Source: Anderseniella sp963700895 (lineage in GTDB: Bacteria; Pseudomonadota; Alphaproteobacteria; Rhizobiales; Aestuariivirgaceae). Taken from it: 64,000 bases of DNA. The DNA lies in NCBI GenBank assembly GCA_963700895.1, contig CAVOZI010000022.1, forward strand, positions 89,331-153,330. Direction: 5' to 3'. Below are positions 1-8,049 of the stretch, piece after piece. A program made the translations under genes and the position numbers. Below the pieces are notes generated by a model. That model worked only from the letters and a program-made list of their open reading frames with translations, searched no databases and was not told where the DNA came from. Position 1 is the stretch's first letter. The number at the start of each line of letters is the position of its first letter.

Positions 1-9
1 ATCAAGTAA
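1..9 (+). CDS. possible last two codons and stop of rpmG (ribosomal protein L33), cut by window edge
   Basis: The window opens with ATC AAG TAA, which reads Ile-Lys-stop. Alphaproteobacterial L33 proteins commonly end in ...KIK, and rpmG is often found near divK-pleD, which lies just downstream here in the opposite orientation. A strong terminator follows about 40 bases later, as expected for the end of a transcription unit. Only two codons are visible, so this is an inference from context. Confidence 0.3.
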   Translation: MK

Positions 10-47
10 GGCATTGGCGCGGGATCGCGCCTCAGTTTGAAGTCACG

Positions 48-79
48 AAGGCACCGGTCAGCATGTCCGGTGCCTTTTT
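48..79 (+). terminator. rho-independent terminator
   Basis: A perfect 10-bp stem (48-57 with 67-76, arms AAGGCACCGG and CCGGTGCCTT) encloses a 9-base loop and runs into a T tract (75-79, then TTTT at 81-84). This is a textbook intrinsic terminator for the gene ending at the left edge of the window. Confidence 0.85.
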
Positions 80-276
80 GTTTTGGAGCAGCTTTTTGGT
101 GATTGGGTGGCCGGCCCGGTAATCCCCGTCGAGGAGGCCTCTCGTTGGGGGCCGGACCGGCCAAACCCCGCGGTTTCAGGAGATGCGGCGGACCTGAAAA
201 GCCTCGGGGCAAACATGGGCGCCGAATGTCCGCAAGGAAGTATTGGCGCCGGTAACTGTTCCGGTTGAGGCGTTCC
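80..276. other. unassigned sequence between terminator and IS30 element
   Basis: A 61-codon open frame starting with TTG (83-268) is possible here, but it has no ribosome binding site and no recognisable protein features. I see no promoter or repeat. It may be ordinary spacer split by the IS30 insertion. Confidence 0.4.
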
Positions 277-280
277 GGCT

Positions 281-305
281 AGATTCGCAAACCAAGTGCG
301 ACACC
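281..305 (+). repeat. IS30-family left terminal inverted repeat
   Basis: Pairs with the reverse complement of 1282-1306 at 19 of 25 positions. The shared core includes GATTC and CAAGTGC followed by ACACC. Confidence 0.75.
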
Positions 306-324
306 GGGTATATCCGGGATCGCC

Positions 325-1302
325 ATGGGAACACATTATGATCACTTCACACTTGAAGCCCGCTGTCAGCTGTTCAGCCTGATGGAGTTGGGGCTTTTGA
401 AGACCGAGATTGCGCAACGGCTTGGCCGGAACCGCAGCAGTATCTACCGGGAGCTGGGGCGTAACCGACGGGTTGATGGCTACAACCCCATCAGCGCGGA
501 ACGCCGTGCCTGGGCGAGGAAGCTGCGGGGGTCACGCATTGAGCGCTCCACCCACCTTCGCGACTATGTCGAAGACCGCCTTGCCATGGGATGGTCTCCG
601 GAACAGATCGCCGGGCGGATGGAGCTCGATGAAGTCGACCACACGGTATCGACGGAGTCCATCTACCGGTATGTCTACAGTCCGGCAGGCCGCCGCACGG
701 GGCTGCCGCGATACCTGGCCCAGCGCAAGTCGGAACGAGGCCGCCGGGTGCGCAACGGCAAGCGGGAGCCGGCCATTCCTGATCGTGTGCCGATCAGTCA
801 ACGCCCTGAAAGCGTTGCTCAAAGATGCGAGTTTGGTCATTGGGAGGGCGATCTCGTGCACTTCCGCCGCCAGCGCGACATCCTGCTCACCCTGCACGAG
901 CGCACCACCCGACTGACGCTGGTCCGCCGGCTTCACAGCAAGGATGCAGGCGATACTGCCGAGGCCATCGTCACCGAACTGCAAGGCTTGCCCGGCATTG
1001 CGCGTCGCAGCATCACTCATGACAATGGCGGAGAGTTCGCCCGGCATGAAAAGGTCCGGCAAAAGATCGCCATGCCAGCCTATTTCTGTGACCCTCACAG
1101 CCCCTGGCAGCGTGGCTCCATCGAGAACACCAACGGACGGCTGCGACGTGAGTTACCGCGCAAGACATCGCTGTCCGACTACAGTGATGCAGACCTCGAC
1201 AACATCGTCTGGATGCTCAACTCAACCCCGCGAAAATGTCTCGGCTTCCAGACCCCAATCGAGGCCTTCGCTCAACACCTCGGTGTTGCACTTGAAATGT
1301 GA
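325..1302 (+). CDS. IS30-family transposase
   Basis: This 325-residue DDE transposase should catalyse cut-and-paste or circle-forming transposition of its own element. An N-terminal helix-turn-helix (about residues 22-48, EIAQRLGRNRSSIYRELGRN) should bind the inverted repeats. The catalytic triad of an rve/integrase-fold core is visible as D176 in WEGDLV, D233 in THDNGGEF and E267 in GSIENTNG. The 33-residue spacing between the second D and the E is typical of IS30. The length is normal, there is no frameshift, and the element may be active. The start ATG lacks a strong Shine-Dalgarno sequence. The stop codon lies inside the right inverted repeat. Confidence 0.93.
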   Translation: MGTHYDHFTLEARCQLFSLMELGLLKTEIAQRLGRNRSSIYRELGRNRRVDGYNPISAERRAWARKLRGSRIERSTHLRDYVEDRLAMGWSPEQIAGRMELDEVDHTVSTESIYRYVYSPAGRRTGLPRYLAQRKSERGRRVRNGKREPAIPDRVPISQRPESVAQRCEFGHWEGDLVHFRRQRDILLTLHERTTRLTLVRRLHSKDAGDTAEAIVTELQGLPGIARRSITHDNGGEFARHEKVRQKIAMPAYFCDPHSPWQRGSIENTNGRLRRELPRKTSLSDYSDADLDNIVWMLNSTPRKCLGFQTPIEAFAQHLGVALEM

Positions 1303-1306
1303 ATCC
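1282..1306 (-). repeat. IS30-family right terminal inverted repeat
   Basis: Reverse complement matches 281-305 at 19 of 25 positions. It contains the transposase TGA stop at 1300-1302. Confidence 0.75.
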
Positions 1307-1477
1307 AGCCCGGCGCAGGCGAGAGAGAGTTCCCGCACCGGACTGTCTTTCCGAATGCAAGAAGTTTACTCGAATTTTAATGAAATTCCAATCGGTCCGG
1401 ATTGGATGACTCCGGAATTTCTCAATTAACCTAACGCGTTAAGGTGAATCAGCCAGCTTGCCGCAAGTGACGGGCGC

Positions 1478-2848
1478 TCAAGCGGCGTCCGACATAACGC
1501 GGTTACGCCCCGAGCGCTTGGCGTGATAGAGCGCTTCGTCCGCGCGCTTCAGGAGCGTTACCGGGGTATCTGTCACCGACTCATAGGCGGCCACGCCGAT
1601 CGAGACCGTTATGGACAGCGACCCGTATTTTGCCCCCGCATTGAAGGGCTTCGAGGCAATCGTGCGGCGCAGGCGTTCAGCCACGGTGAAGCCGACCTGC
1701 AGGTCGGTTTCGGGCAGGATCACCACGAACTCCTCGCCGCCCATGCGGCAACAGAGGTCGATGGCGCGGACCTGCGACTTGAGCCGCGAGGCCAATTCCT
1801 GCAGCACCCTGTCGCCAATGTCGTGACCATGAGTGTCGTTGATGGGCTTGAAGAAGTCCACGTCCAAGGCCAGCAGCGAAACCGGCTTGCCACGCGCGGC
1901 GGCATTCGAGACATGAATCGCGAGCTGGTTGTCCATGTGCCGGCGGTTGTACAGACCCGTCAGTGGATCGGTGACGGCAAGCTCCATCGAGCGCGACACA
2001 TTCAGGCGCAGGCGATCCGTATAGCGTTTGCGCTTGATCTGGGTATTGACCCGCGCCTTGAGCTCCAGCCTGTCCAGCGGGCGGTGAAGGTAATCGTTCA
2101 CGCCCATGTCGAGCGCCCTCATCAGCCGGACCTGATCTTCGATGTCAACGACCACCAGAATCGGGATCTGCCGCGTGCGCTCGAACGATCGCAGCTGCGA
2201 ACACAGCCTGAGGCCATCATGATCGAGAAGGTCAAAGCTGATGATGATCAGGTCGAGTTCGGTCTCCTGTGCCAGCTTGACCGTCTGCACCGGATCGGAC
2301 ATCAGGAACAGCTTGTGCACCGTACCAAGGGAGTCCTCGATACGGTCCGCAATGACGCCGCGATTGTCCACGACGGCCACATTGGCCCCGGTTTCGACGT
2401 GCGCCAGATCCACGCGCTGATCGCTGTCGCCGTCAAGGGCCGGGCCATCATTGCGGCCGCGCAACTCATCCATCAGCATCTTCAGCCGCACCAGGCTTTT
2501 CAGCCGGTAGAACAGGGCTGCATCATTGACTGGCTTGGTGATGAAATCGTCGGCGCCAGCCTCCAGACCCCGCACCCGGTCTTCCACCTGATCAAGCGCG
2601 GTGACCATGATGACCGGAATATGCTGGGTTTGCGGATTGGTCTTGATACGGCGGCACACCTCGATTCCGTCGATACCGGGCATCATGACGTCAAGCAGGA
2701 TGATGTCCGGCTGGAAGCTTTCTACGGCCTCAAGGGCGTCGGCACCGTTCATGGCGGTGCAGACTTCGAAATATTCGCTGGTCAGCTTGGCTTCCAGCAG
2801 CCGGACGTTGGCCAGGATGTCATCAACGACCAGTACGCGGGCAGTCAT
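1478..2848 (-). CDS. pleD: PleD-type response regulator with diguanylate cyclase output
   Basis: A cytoplasmic 456-residue protein that makes cyclic di-GMP from two GTP. Domain order is REC1 (1-120, phospho-acceptor D53 in ILLDVMMPG), a second degenerate REC (about 150-275) and GGDEF (about 290-456). The active site reads GGEEF at 370-374. An RxxD product-inhibition site (RAID, 361-364) lies five residues upstream, so the enzyme should be active and feedback-regulated. The order REC-REC-GGDEF and the 4-bp overlap with divK match the Caulobacter and rhizobial cell-cycle operon, where PleD drives pole development. A 629-bp stretch holding the end of the IS30 element lies beyond its 3' end without interrupting it. 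Confidence 0.96.
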   Translation of the reverse strand: MTARVLVVDDILANVRLLEAKLTSEYFEVCTAMNGADALEAVESFQPDIILLDVMMPGIDGIEVCRRIKTNPQTQHIPVIMVTALDQVEDRVRGLEAGADDFITKPVNDAALFYRLKSLVRLKMLMDELRGRNDGPALDGDSDQRVDLAHVETGANVAVVDNRGVIADRIEDSLGTVHKLFLMSDPVQTVKLAQETELDLIIISFDLLDHDGLRLCSQLRSFERTRQIPILVVVDIEDQVRLMRALDMGVNDYLHRPLDRLELKARVNTQIKRKRYTDRLRLNVSRSMELAVTDPLTGLYNRRHMDNQLAIHVSNAAARGKPVSLLALDVDFFKPINDTHGHDIGDRVLQELASRLKSQVRAIDLCCRMGGEEFVVILPETDLQVGFTVAERLRRTIASKPFNAGAKYGSLSITVSIGVAAYESVTDTPVTLLKRADEALYHAKRSGRNRVMSDAA

Positions 2849-3252
2849 GACTTGACCTCGAAGAAGCCATTGATCGTCGACATGAACGACGCCACCGAGA
2901 TCGGCTTGGAGATGTAGGCTTCGCAGCCACCTTCCCGGATCTTCTGTTCGTCGCCCTTCATGGCGAACGCCGTTACTGCAACGACCGGTATGGAGCGCAG
3001 CTCATCGTCTTCCTTCAGCCACTTGGTCACTTCGATGCCGGAGACCTCGGGCAGCTGGATGTCCATGAGGATGAGATCGGGCTTGTGCCGGCGCGCAATG
3101 TCCAGCGCCGACAGACCTTCGCGGGTTTGCAGCACGCGATAGCCATGTGCCTCCAGCAGGTCATTGAACAGCTTCATGTTGAGTTCGTTGTCCTCAACAA
3201 TCAGCACTGTCTTGACCGCGGCAGGATCAGGCTGTTCTGATATTTGCGCCAT
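2845..3252 (-). CDS. divK: DivK single-domain response regulator
   Basis: A 135-residue stand-alone receiver with no output domain. The acidic pocket (VEDNELNMKLF), phospho-acceptor D64 (ILMDIQLPEVSG) and conserved T/K positions (VTAFAMKGD, SKP) are present. In alphaproteobacteria DivK is phosphorylated by DivJ/PleC-type kinases and controls the CckA-CtrA cell-cycle pathway. It is the first gene of the divK-pleD operon, with pleD starting on a 4-bp ATGA overlap. About 12 residues precede the usual DivK start, so a slightly later start is possible. The 217-bp space to the divergent DUF3572 gene must hold its promoter; I could not find a full CtrA box there. Confidence 0.95.
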   Translation of the reverse strand: MAQISEQPDPAAVKTVLIVEDNELNMKLFNDLLEAHGYRVLQTREGLSALDIARRHKPDLILMDIQLPEVSGIEVTKWLKEDDELRSIPVVAVTAFAMKGDEQKIREGGCEAYISKPISVASFMSTINGFFEVKS

Positions 3253-3469
3253 GCGAGCTGCGCCCTTCTCATGTTCAATGGCCCCGACGGCTCGCAGTGC
3301 CGAAGAGTCAAAAACCGGTACGGGGTACGCATGAATTGTAGTGTGCGTTCTCCCCAGATAGCATGCACAATGTCGCGCAAGAAAGTTACGCCAACCTTAA
3401 GCTTTACGGGGCGACAACGCTTCTACCACAGCTGGTTAAGGCTCATTATCACCTGACGGGTCAAATTTT

Positions 3470-3751
3470 ATGATCAGTGTAGATGCTGCAGAAATTGTCG
3501 CCCTGCAAGCCTTTGAATTCATTGCCTCAACTGGTGAGCAGCTGGAACGGTTCATGGCCGTATCGGGGTTTGATCCGGCAAGCCTCGGTGAAGCGGTGCA
3601 AACGCGGCCAGGACTGGCAGGATTGCTGGAGTACATGTGCAGCGACGAATCACTGTTGCTGGCATTCTGTGAAACGGCGAACCTTAGCCCGCGAACGCCA
3701 GTCCAGGCACTCGTGGCGCTGCAGCGGCCGGCCTGTACGGGGGCTGCATGA
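3470..3751 (+). CDS. DUF3572 family protein
   Basis: A 93-residue, mostly helical protein of unknown function, matching the small alphaproteobacterial DUF3572 family often encoded next to divK. It has no signal peptide or membrane segment. The N-terminus (AAEIVALQAFEFIASTGEQL) and the stretch FMAVSGFDP are typical of the family. It is divergent from divK and ends in an ATGA overlap with the downstream HAD gene, so the two are probably co-translated. Family assignment comes from sequence pattern and neighbourhood; no biochemical role is known to me. Confidence 0.8.
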   Translation: MISVDAAEIVALQAFEFIASTGEQLERFMAVSGFDPASLGEAVQTRPGLAGLLEYMCSDESLLLAFCETANLSPRTPVQALVALQRPACTGAA

Positions 3752-4437
3752 TGAGCAATCCCGGCATCGACGAGGCAACCCGCAGCCAGATCGCCGGTTT
3801 GCGGCTTGACCCGGCCCGTCCGCTGCTGTTGTGCGACGTTGACGAGGTGGTCGTGCACTTTCTGCGCGGCCTTGAGAACTGGCTTGACCGCAATGGCCTG
3901 TGGCTGGACCCGGCAAGCTTTGCCCTGAATGGCAACATCCGCCGCAAGGCAGATAACGAGCCGCTGCCGGCTGACGATATCGGACCGGCCCTGATGGCCT
4001 TTTTCGAGGCCGAAACGGCAAATCTCGACGTTATCGAGGGTGCAGTGGAAGCGTTGGGCAGTCTCAGCAACGAGGCGGACATCGTCATGCTGACCAACCT
4101 GCCCTCCCGGTTCCGCGATGCCCGCACCGCCAACCTGCGCCGGCATGGCATCGAGTTTCCCGTGGTGACCAATTCCGGCCCCAAAGGACCTGCCATCGCC
4201 GCTCTGGCGGGGATGCACTCCGCGCCTGTTGTGTTCATCGATGACAACAATGGCTATCTGAAGTCGGCTGCCGATCACGTGCCGCACACCTATCTGGTGC
4301 ATTTCATGCAGGACGAGCGGTTTGGCCGGCACGTGCCGCGCGAAGACCACATCCACCACCGTACCGACAACTGGCAGGATGCTCATCTTCACATAGGCTC
4401 GGTCATTGCCGGTCCGCGTACCCGCCGGGACCCATGA
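3748..4437 (+). CDS. HAD-superfamily hydrolase of unknown substrate
   Basis: A 229-residue protein with all four HAD motifs: motif I LLCDVDEVVVHF (nucleophile and acid Asp pair), motif II MLTNLP, motif III lysine in GPKGPAI, and motif IV VFIDDN. It should therefore be a Mg-dependent phosphatase or a related phosphotransferase. It is not a phosphoglycolate phosphatase by motif I. Two ATG codons are adjacent (3748, 3751). The first overlaps the DUF3572 stop by 4 bp, and its own stop overlaps the ROK kinase start by 4 bp. Neighbours suggest it acts on a small phosphorylated metabolite; the substrate cannot be told. Confidence 0.82.
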   Translation: MMSNPGIDEATRSQIAGLRLDPARPLLLCDVDEVVVHFLRGLENWLDRNGLWLDPASFALNGNIRRKADNEPLPADDIGPALMAFFEAETANLDVIEGAVEALGSLSNEADIVMLTNLPSRFRDARTANLRRHGIEFPVVTNSGPKGPAIAALAGMHSAPVVFIDDNNGYLKSAADHVPHTYLVHFMQDERFGRHVPREDHIHHRTDNWQDAHLHIGSVIAGPRTRRDP

Positions 4438-5372
4438 ACCGCATCGCCGGACGGATCGGGATAGATGTCGGCGGCACCAAGATCGCCGGCGCCCTGCTGT
4501 CCGATGCAGGCAAGGAGCTTGGGACACGGCGGATGCCGACCCCACGCGGCGACTATGATGGCGTCGTGCGCGCCATTGCAGCAATGGTGGAAGACCTTGC
4601 AAAGGCAGCCGGTGGCCCGGTGACTGTCGGGATCGGCATGCCGGGGTCGGTGTCGCCGCTGACCGGGCTGGTGCAGAACGCCAATTCCACCTGGATCAAT
4701 GCCCGGCCCTTCCAGCGCGACCTCGAAACTGCAATCGGCCAACCGGTAAGACTGGCCAACGACGCAAACTGCCTGGCGCTGTCGGAAGCGTTCGACGGCG
4801 CCGGCAAGGGTGCGGGTTCGGTGTTCGGCGTTATCCTCGGTACCGGATGTGGCGGCAGCCTGGTGGTCAACGGCATGCTGGTGCAGGGCCGCCATTCCAT
4901 TGGCGGTGAATGGGGGCACAATCCGCTGCCATGGCCACCACGCGAAGACGAACATCCCGGCCCTGCCTGCTGGTGCGGGCGGCATGGCTGCATCGAAACC
5001 TGGATATCCGGCCCCGGCCTTGCACGCGATCATCAGGCGACCACGGGTGAAGCCCTGGCCGGAGAGGAAGTTGCAGCGCGTGCACTGGCTGGCGACGGCA
5101 CCGCACAGGCCACTCTCGACCGCCACCTGGACCGGACGGCCCGCGGGCTGGCGCACGTGATCAACATCGTTGACCCGGAAGTGATCGTCATCGGCGGCGG
5201 GCTGCTTGATCTGCCCGGCCTCATCGAACGCTTGCCGGCAGCTATTGCGCCGCATGTGTTCGCCGATGCCGTTGACATCCAGGTGCGGGCCGCGCAACAC
5301 GGGCCAGCATCCGGTGTGCGCGGCGCTGCCCGGTTGTGGGACAATGAAACCGGCCTCGGGAGCGCGCCATGA
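4434..5372 (+). CDS. ROK-family sugar kinase (fructokinase / N-acetylhexosamine kinase type)
   Basis: A 312-residue cytoplasmic kinase. The N-terminal phosphate-binding motif GIDVGGTKIAG, the sugar-binding ND (LANDANC), the ROK signature around ILGTGCGGSLVVNG, and the structural zinc site with its His (GEWGHNPL) and three Cys (CWCGRHGC) followed by IETW are all present. Family members phosphorylate fructose, mannose or N-acetylhexosamines with ATP. The PWP-rich loop before the cysteines resembles Mak-type fructokinases, but substrate is uncertain. It overlaps the HAD gene upstream and the lyase gene downstream by 4 bp each. No transporter or sugar-specific regulator is adjacent. Confidence 0.9.
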   Translation: MNRIAGRIGIDVGGTKIAGALLSDAGKELGTRRMPTPRGDYDGVVRAIAAMVEDLAKAAGGPVTVGIGMPGSVSPLTGLVQNANSTWINARPFQRDLETAIGQPVRLANDANCLALSEAFDGAGKGAGSVFGVILGTGCGGSLVVNGMLVQGRHSIGGEWGHNPLPWPPREDEHPGPACWCGRHGCIETWISGPGLARDHQATTGEALAGEEVAARALAGDGTAQATLDRHLDRTARGLAHVINIVDPEVIVIGGGLLDLPGLIERLPAAIAPHVFADAVDIQVRAAQHGPASGVRGAARLWDNETGLGSAP

Positions 5373-6715
5373 CACCACCGGTACATGTTTCCGACTCGCG
5401 ATTGCTCGGTCACCTGTTCTCGACGCCCTCGATGAAGGCGGTGTTTACCGATGAGGCAACGCTGAACTCGTGGCTCGACGCCGAAGCGGCCCTGGCCCGC
5501 GTTCAGGCAAGGCTCGGGGTGATCCCCCGCGAAGCAGGCGGGATGATCGAACAGGCGTGCGCGCCGCACCACCATGACCTCACCATTCTCGGCGCCCGCA
5601 TTGCTGACGCAAGCCATCCACTGACGCCGGTGATCGCCTCCATCGAGGCCGCCGCCGGTGAGGCTGCTGCCTTCGTGCATTACGGCGCGACTACGCAGGA
5701 CATCCTGGATACCGGCAGCGTGCTTCAGGTGCGCGAAGGTTTGCGGCTGATACTGAATACGCTCGCGGCGTTGCAGGGGGCCTGCATCACACAGGCAAGG
5801 CGCTGGCGCGATCTGCCCATGGCGGGCCGCACCCATGGCCAGCATGCCGTGCCCGTCACGCTGGGGCTCAAGTTCGCCCTGTGGGCGCGCGATGCCCACG
5901 ATGCTGCTGCGGCGCTTAGCGAAATCAGTTCCAGCCTGCCGGTGCAGCTTGCCGGCGCGGCGGGCACGCTGGCGACGCTGGGCAAAGATGCCGGCAAGGT
6001 GCGCGCCGCACTCGCGCAAGAGCTGGGCCTGCGCGACCCCGGAGCAAGCTGGCATACCTCGCGGCGGGTTTTTGCCGATACCGTCTGCCAGCTTGCCATT
6101 GCGGCAGCGCTGTGCGGCCAGATCGCCAACGAGATCGTCAACCTGCAACGCACCGAGATCGGTGAACTGGCGGAAGGGGCTGCGATGGGCGCCGGCGGTT
6201 CATCGACCATGCCGCAGAAACGGAACCCGATGATCGCGCAGAACGTCGTGGCGCTGGCGCGCCTCATGGCGACAAAGCCTGCCGCGATGGTTGAAGCCTC
6301 GATGCATGAGCACGAACGGGACATGGCCTGCTGGACGATGGAATGGGCGGTGATCCCCGAAAGCTTCGTGCTTGCCCATGCCGCCATCGAACAGGCAGTA
6401 CTGCTGGTGGAGAACATCATGGTCGATGAGACCCGCATTGCCGCCAACCTGGCGCTCACCGGCGGTCTGATCTGTGCGGAAGCCGTGATGATGGACCTTG
6501 CCCGCGACATGGGCCGCAACGAGGCCCACCATGCCGTGAAGGACCTTATCTCCGCCCTGCCCGGCTCCGGCCTTTCGTTCGCCGGGGCGCTTTCCGGACA
6601 CGCGGTCATTGGCAAGCTGCGGTCGCCGGAGCAGATTGCAGCGCTGGTGGATCCTGCGAACTATACGGGCGAGTCTATCGAGGTTGTTGGCCGGATCATT
6701 GCCGAACTGGGATAA
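5369..6715 (+). CDS. fumarase/aspartase-superfamily lyase, similar to 3-carboxymuconate cycloisomerase or adenylosuccinate lyase
   Basis: A 448-residue all-helical lyase, normally a homotetramer. The superfamily signature GSSTMPQKRNP (catalytic Ser in the flexible loop) and the conserved HYGATTQDILDT and GRTHGQHAVPVT regions are present. Residue pattern is closest to the PcaB / adenylosuccinate lyase-like branch. No other protocatechuate genes lie in the window, so a PcaB role is unproven. It begins on a 4-bp overlap with the ROK kinase and is the last gene of the run. The true reaction may be cleavage of an argininosuccinate-, succinylated- or carboxymuconate-type substrate. Confidence 0.85.
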   Translation: MTPPVHVSDSRLLGHLFSTPSMKAVFTDEATLNSWLDAEAALARVQARLGVIPREAGGMIEQACAPHHHDLTILGARIADASHPLTPVIASIEAAAGEAAAFVHYGATTQDILDTGSVLQVREGLRLILNTLAALQGACITQARRWRDLPMAGRTHGQHAVPVTLGLKFALWARDAHDAAAALSEISSSLPVQLAGAAGTLATLGKDAGKVRAALAQELGLRDPGASWHTSRRVFADTVCQLAIAAALCGQIANEIVNLQRTEIGELAEGAAMGAGGSSTMPQKRNPMIAQNVVALARLMATKPAAMVEASMHEHERDMACWTMEWAVIPESFVLAHAAIEQAVLLVENIMVDETRIAANLALTGGLICAEAVMMDLARDMGRNEAHHAVKDLISALPGSGLSFAGALSGHAVIGKLRSPEQIAALVDPANYTGESIEVVGRIIAELG

Positions 6716-6746
6716 TCCGGACCTCCGCCGAAGAACCGGAATTTCC

Positions 6747-8042
6747 ATGCCAGACGCCGCCAAGCCGATGTGCCGTGACTGCCTGGCCGACGCCCGGCCG
6801 GGCGAGCGTCGCTGTCCGTCGTGTGGTTCGCCGCGGTTGATCAGCCATCCCCGCCTGCATGAACTGGCAATCGCCCATATCGATTGCGATGCCTTCTATG
6901 CTGCCGTCGAGAAGCGCGACCGGCCGGAACTGGCCGACAAGCCGGTCATCGTCGGCGGCGGCACGCGCGGCGTTGTGTCCACGGCCTGTTACGTGGCGCG
7001 CATCCGCGGTGTGAAGTCCGCCATGCCGATGTTCAAGGCTCTCGCGGCCTGTCCCGATGCGGTTGTGATAAAGCCGGACATGGCGAAGTATGCCGAAGCC
7101 GGCCGCCAGGTGCGCGCGCTGATGCAGGAGCTCACGCCGCTGGTCGAGCCGTTGTCCATCGACGAAGCGTTTCTCGACCTGTCGGGCACGGCGCGGCTGC
7201 ACGGCATGAGCCCCGCCCGGGCGCTGGCCCGGCTGGTCAGGAAAATCGAGGCCGAGGTCGGCATCACCGCCTCCATCGGACTGGCCCACACCAAGTATCT
7301 CGCCAAACTCGCATCCGACATGGACAAGCCGCGCGGCTTCTTCGTGCTCGGTCCGGACGAATGCATCGCCTTCCTGCGGGAGAAGCCGGTGGGCTTCATC
7401 TGGGGCGTCGGCAAGGCCATGCAGGACAAGTTGCACGCAGACGGCATCCGCATGATCGGCCAGTTGCAAACAATGGATAAGGTAGAACTGATGCGCCGCT
7501 ATGGCAGCATGGGATCGAGGCTCTATCACCTGTCGCGCGGCGAGGATGCGCGCACCGTGTCACCCGATCACGAGTCGAAAAGCATCTCCGCCGAGACGAC
7601 CTTCGACAACGACATGGCAGACGCCGCGCAGCTGGAAAAGCTGCTGTGGACCCTGTCGGAAAAGGTGTCGCGCCGCGCAAAGAAGGAAGCCATGGCCGGT
7701 CACACCGTGACGCTGAAACTCAAGACCACCGACTTCCGCACCCGCACCCGCGCCACCTCGCTGAGTGAGCCCACCGCACTTGCGGCCCGCATTTTCGATG
7801 CGGCCCGTCCCCTGCTCATGCGAGAGGCAGATGGACGAACGCAATTCCGGCTGATTGGCGTCGGCATCAGCCACCTGGCAAGCCTTGATGCCGGGTCGCT
7901 GGCCGGCGGGCTGGACCAGAAGGCTGCCAGTCAGGCGCGCGCAGAACTGGCCATGGACAGGTTGCGTGACAAGTTCGGGGTTGGCGCCATCAGCAAGGGC
8001 CGCTCTCTGGCGAAACCGGCAAAAGGTACGAAAGACTGTTGA
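6747..8042 (+). CDS. dinB: DNA polymerase IV (DinB) with N-terminal zinc ribbon
   Basis: A 431-residue Y-family translesion polymerase. After a small zinc ribbon (C9, C12, C23, C26) come the palm motifs HIDCDAFYAAVEKRD and SIDEAFLDLSG that carry the metal-binding acidic residues. The thumb and little-finger regions follow. I chose ATG 6747 because the longer open frame (from 6609) overlaps the end of the lyase gene by about 100 bp and adds arginine-rich sequence unlike the family. The zinc-ribbon extension is common in alphaproteobacterial DinB. No LexA box was identified. It is convergent with eipB, only 7 bp apart. Confidence 0.94.
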   Translation: MPDAAKPMCRDCLADARPGERRCPSCGSPRLISHPRLHELAIAHIDCDAFYAAVEKRDRPELADKPVIVGGGTRGVVSTACYVARIRGVKSAMPMFKALAACPDAVVIKPDMAKYAEAGRQVRALMQELTPLVEPLSIDEAFLDLSGTARLHGMSPARALARLVRKIEAEVGITASIGLAHTKYLAKLASDMDKPRGFFVLGPDECIAFLREKPVGFIWGVGKAMQDKLHADGIRMIGQLQTMDKVELMRRYGSMGSRLYHLSRGEDARTVSPDHESKSISAETTFDNDMADAAQLEKLLWTLSEKVSRRAKKEAMAGHTVTLKLKTTDFRTRTRATSLSEPTALAARIFDAARPLLMREADGRTQFRLIGVGISHLASLDAGSLAGGLDQKAASQARAELAMDRLRDKFGVGAISKGRSLAKPAKGTKDC

Positions 8043-8049
8043 ACGCGGC

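Larger units (their letters stand above)
277..1310 (+). mobile_element. complete IS30-family insertion sequence (about 1.03 kb)
   Basis: One transposase gene is bounded by imperfect terminal inverted repeats. The core repeats are 281-305 and 1282-1306, with 19 of 25 positions matching, and the match extends by GGCT/AGCC to 277 and 1310. The right repeat overlaps the last codons and stop of the transposase. I could not find a convincing 2-3 bp target duplication at either choice of end. The element separates the putative rpmG end from pleD. Confidence 0.8.

Noticed and set aside
83..268. small 61-codon ORF left of the IS30 element
   Set aside because: It has a TTG start, no ribosome site and no protein-like features beyond chance in GC-rich DNA.
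3253..3469. possible CtrA boxes (TTAA-containing) upstream of divK
   Set aside because: TTAA occurs twice, but no copy has the second TTAA at the required seven-base spacing.
3436..4602. 388-codon minus-strand open frame over the HAD gene
   Set aside because: It is antisense to a gene with all four HAD motifs, and its composition is Arg/Ser/His-rich like other GC shadows.
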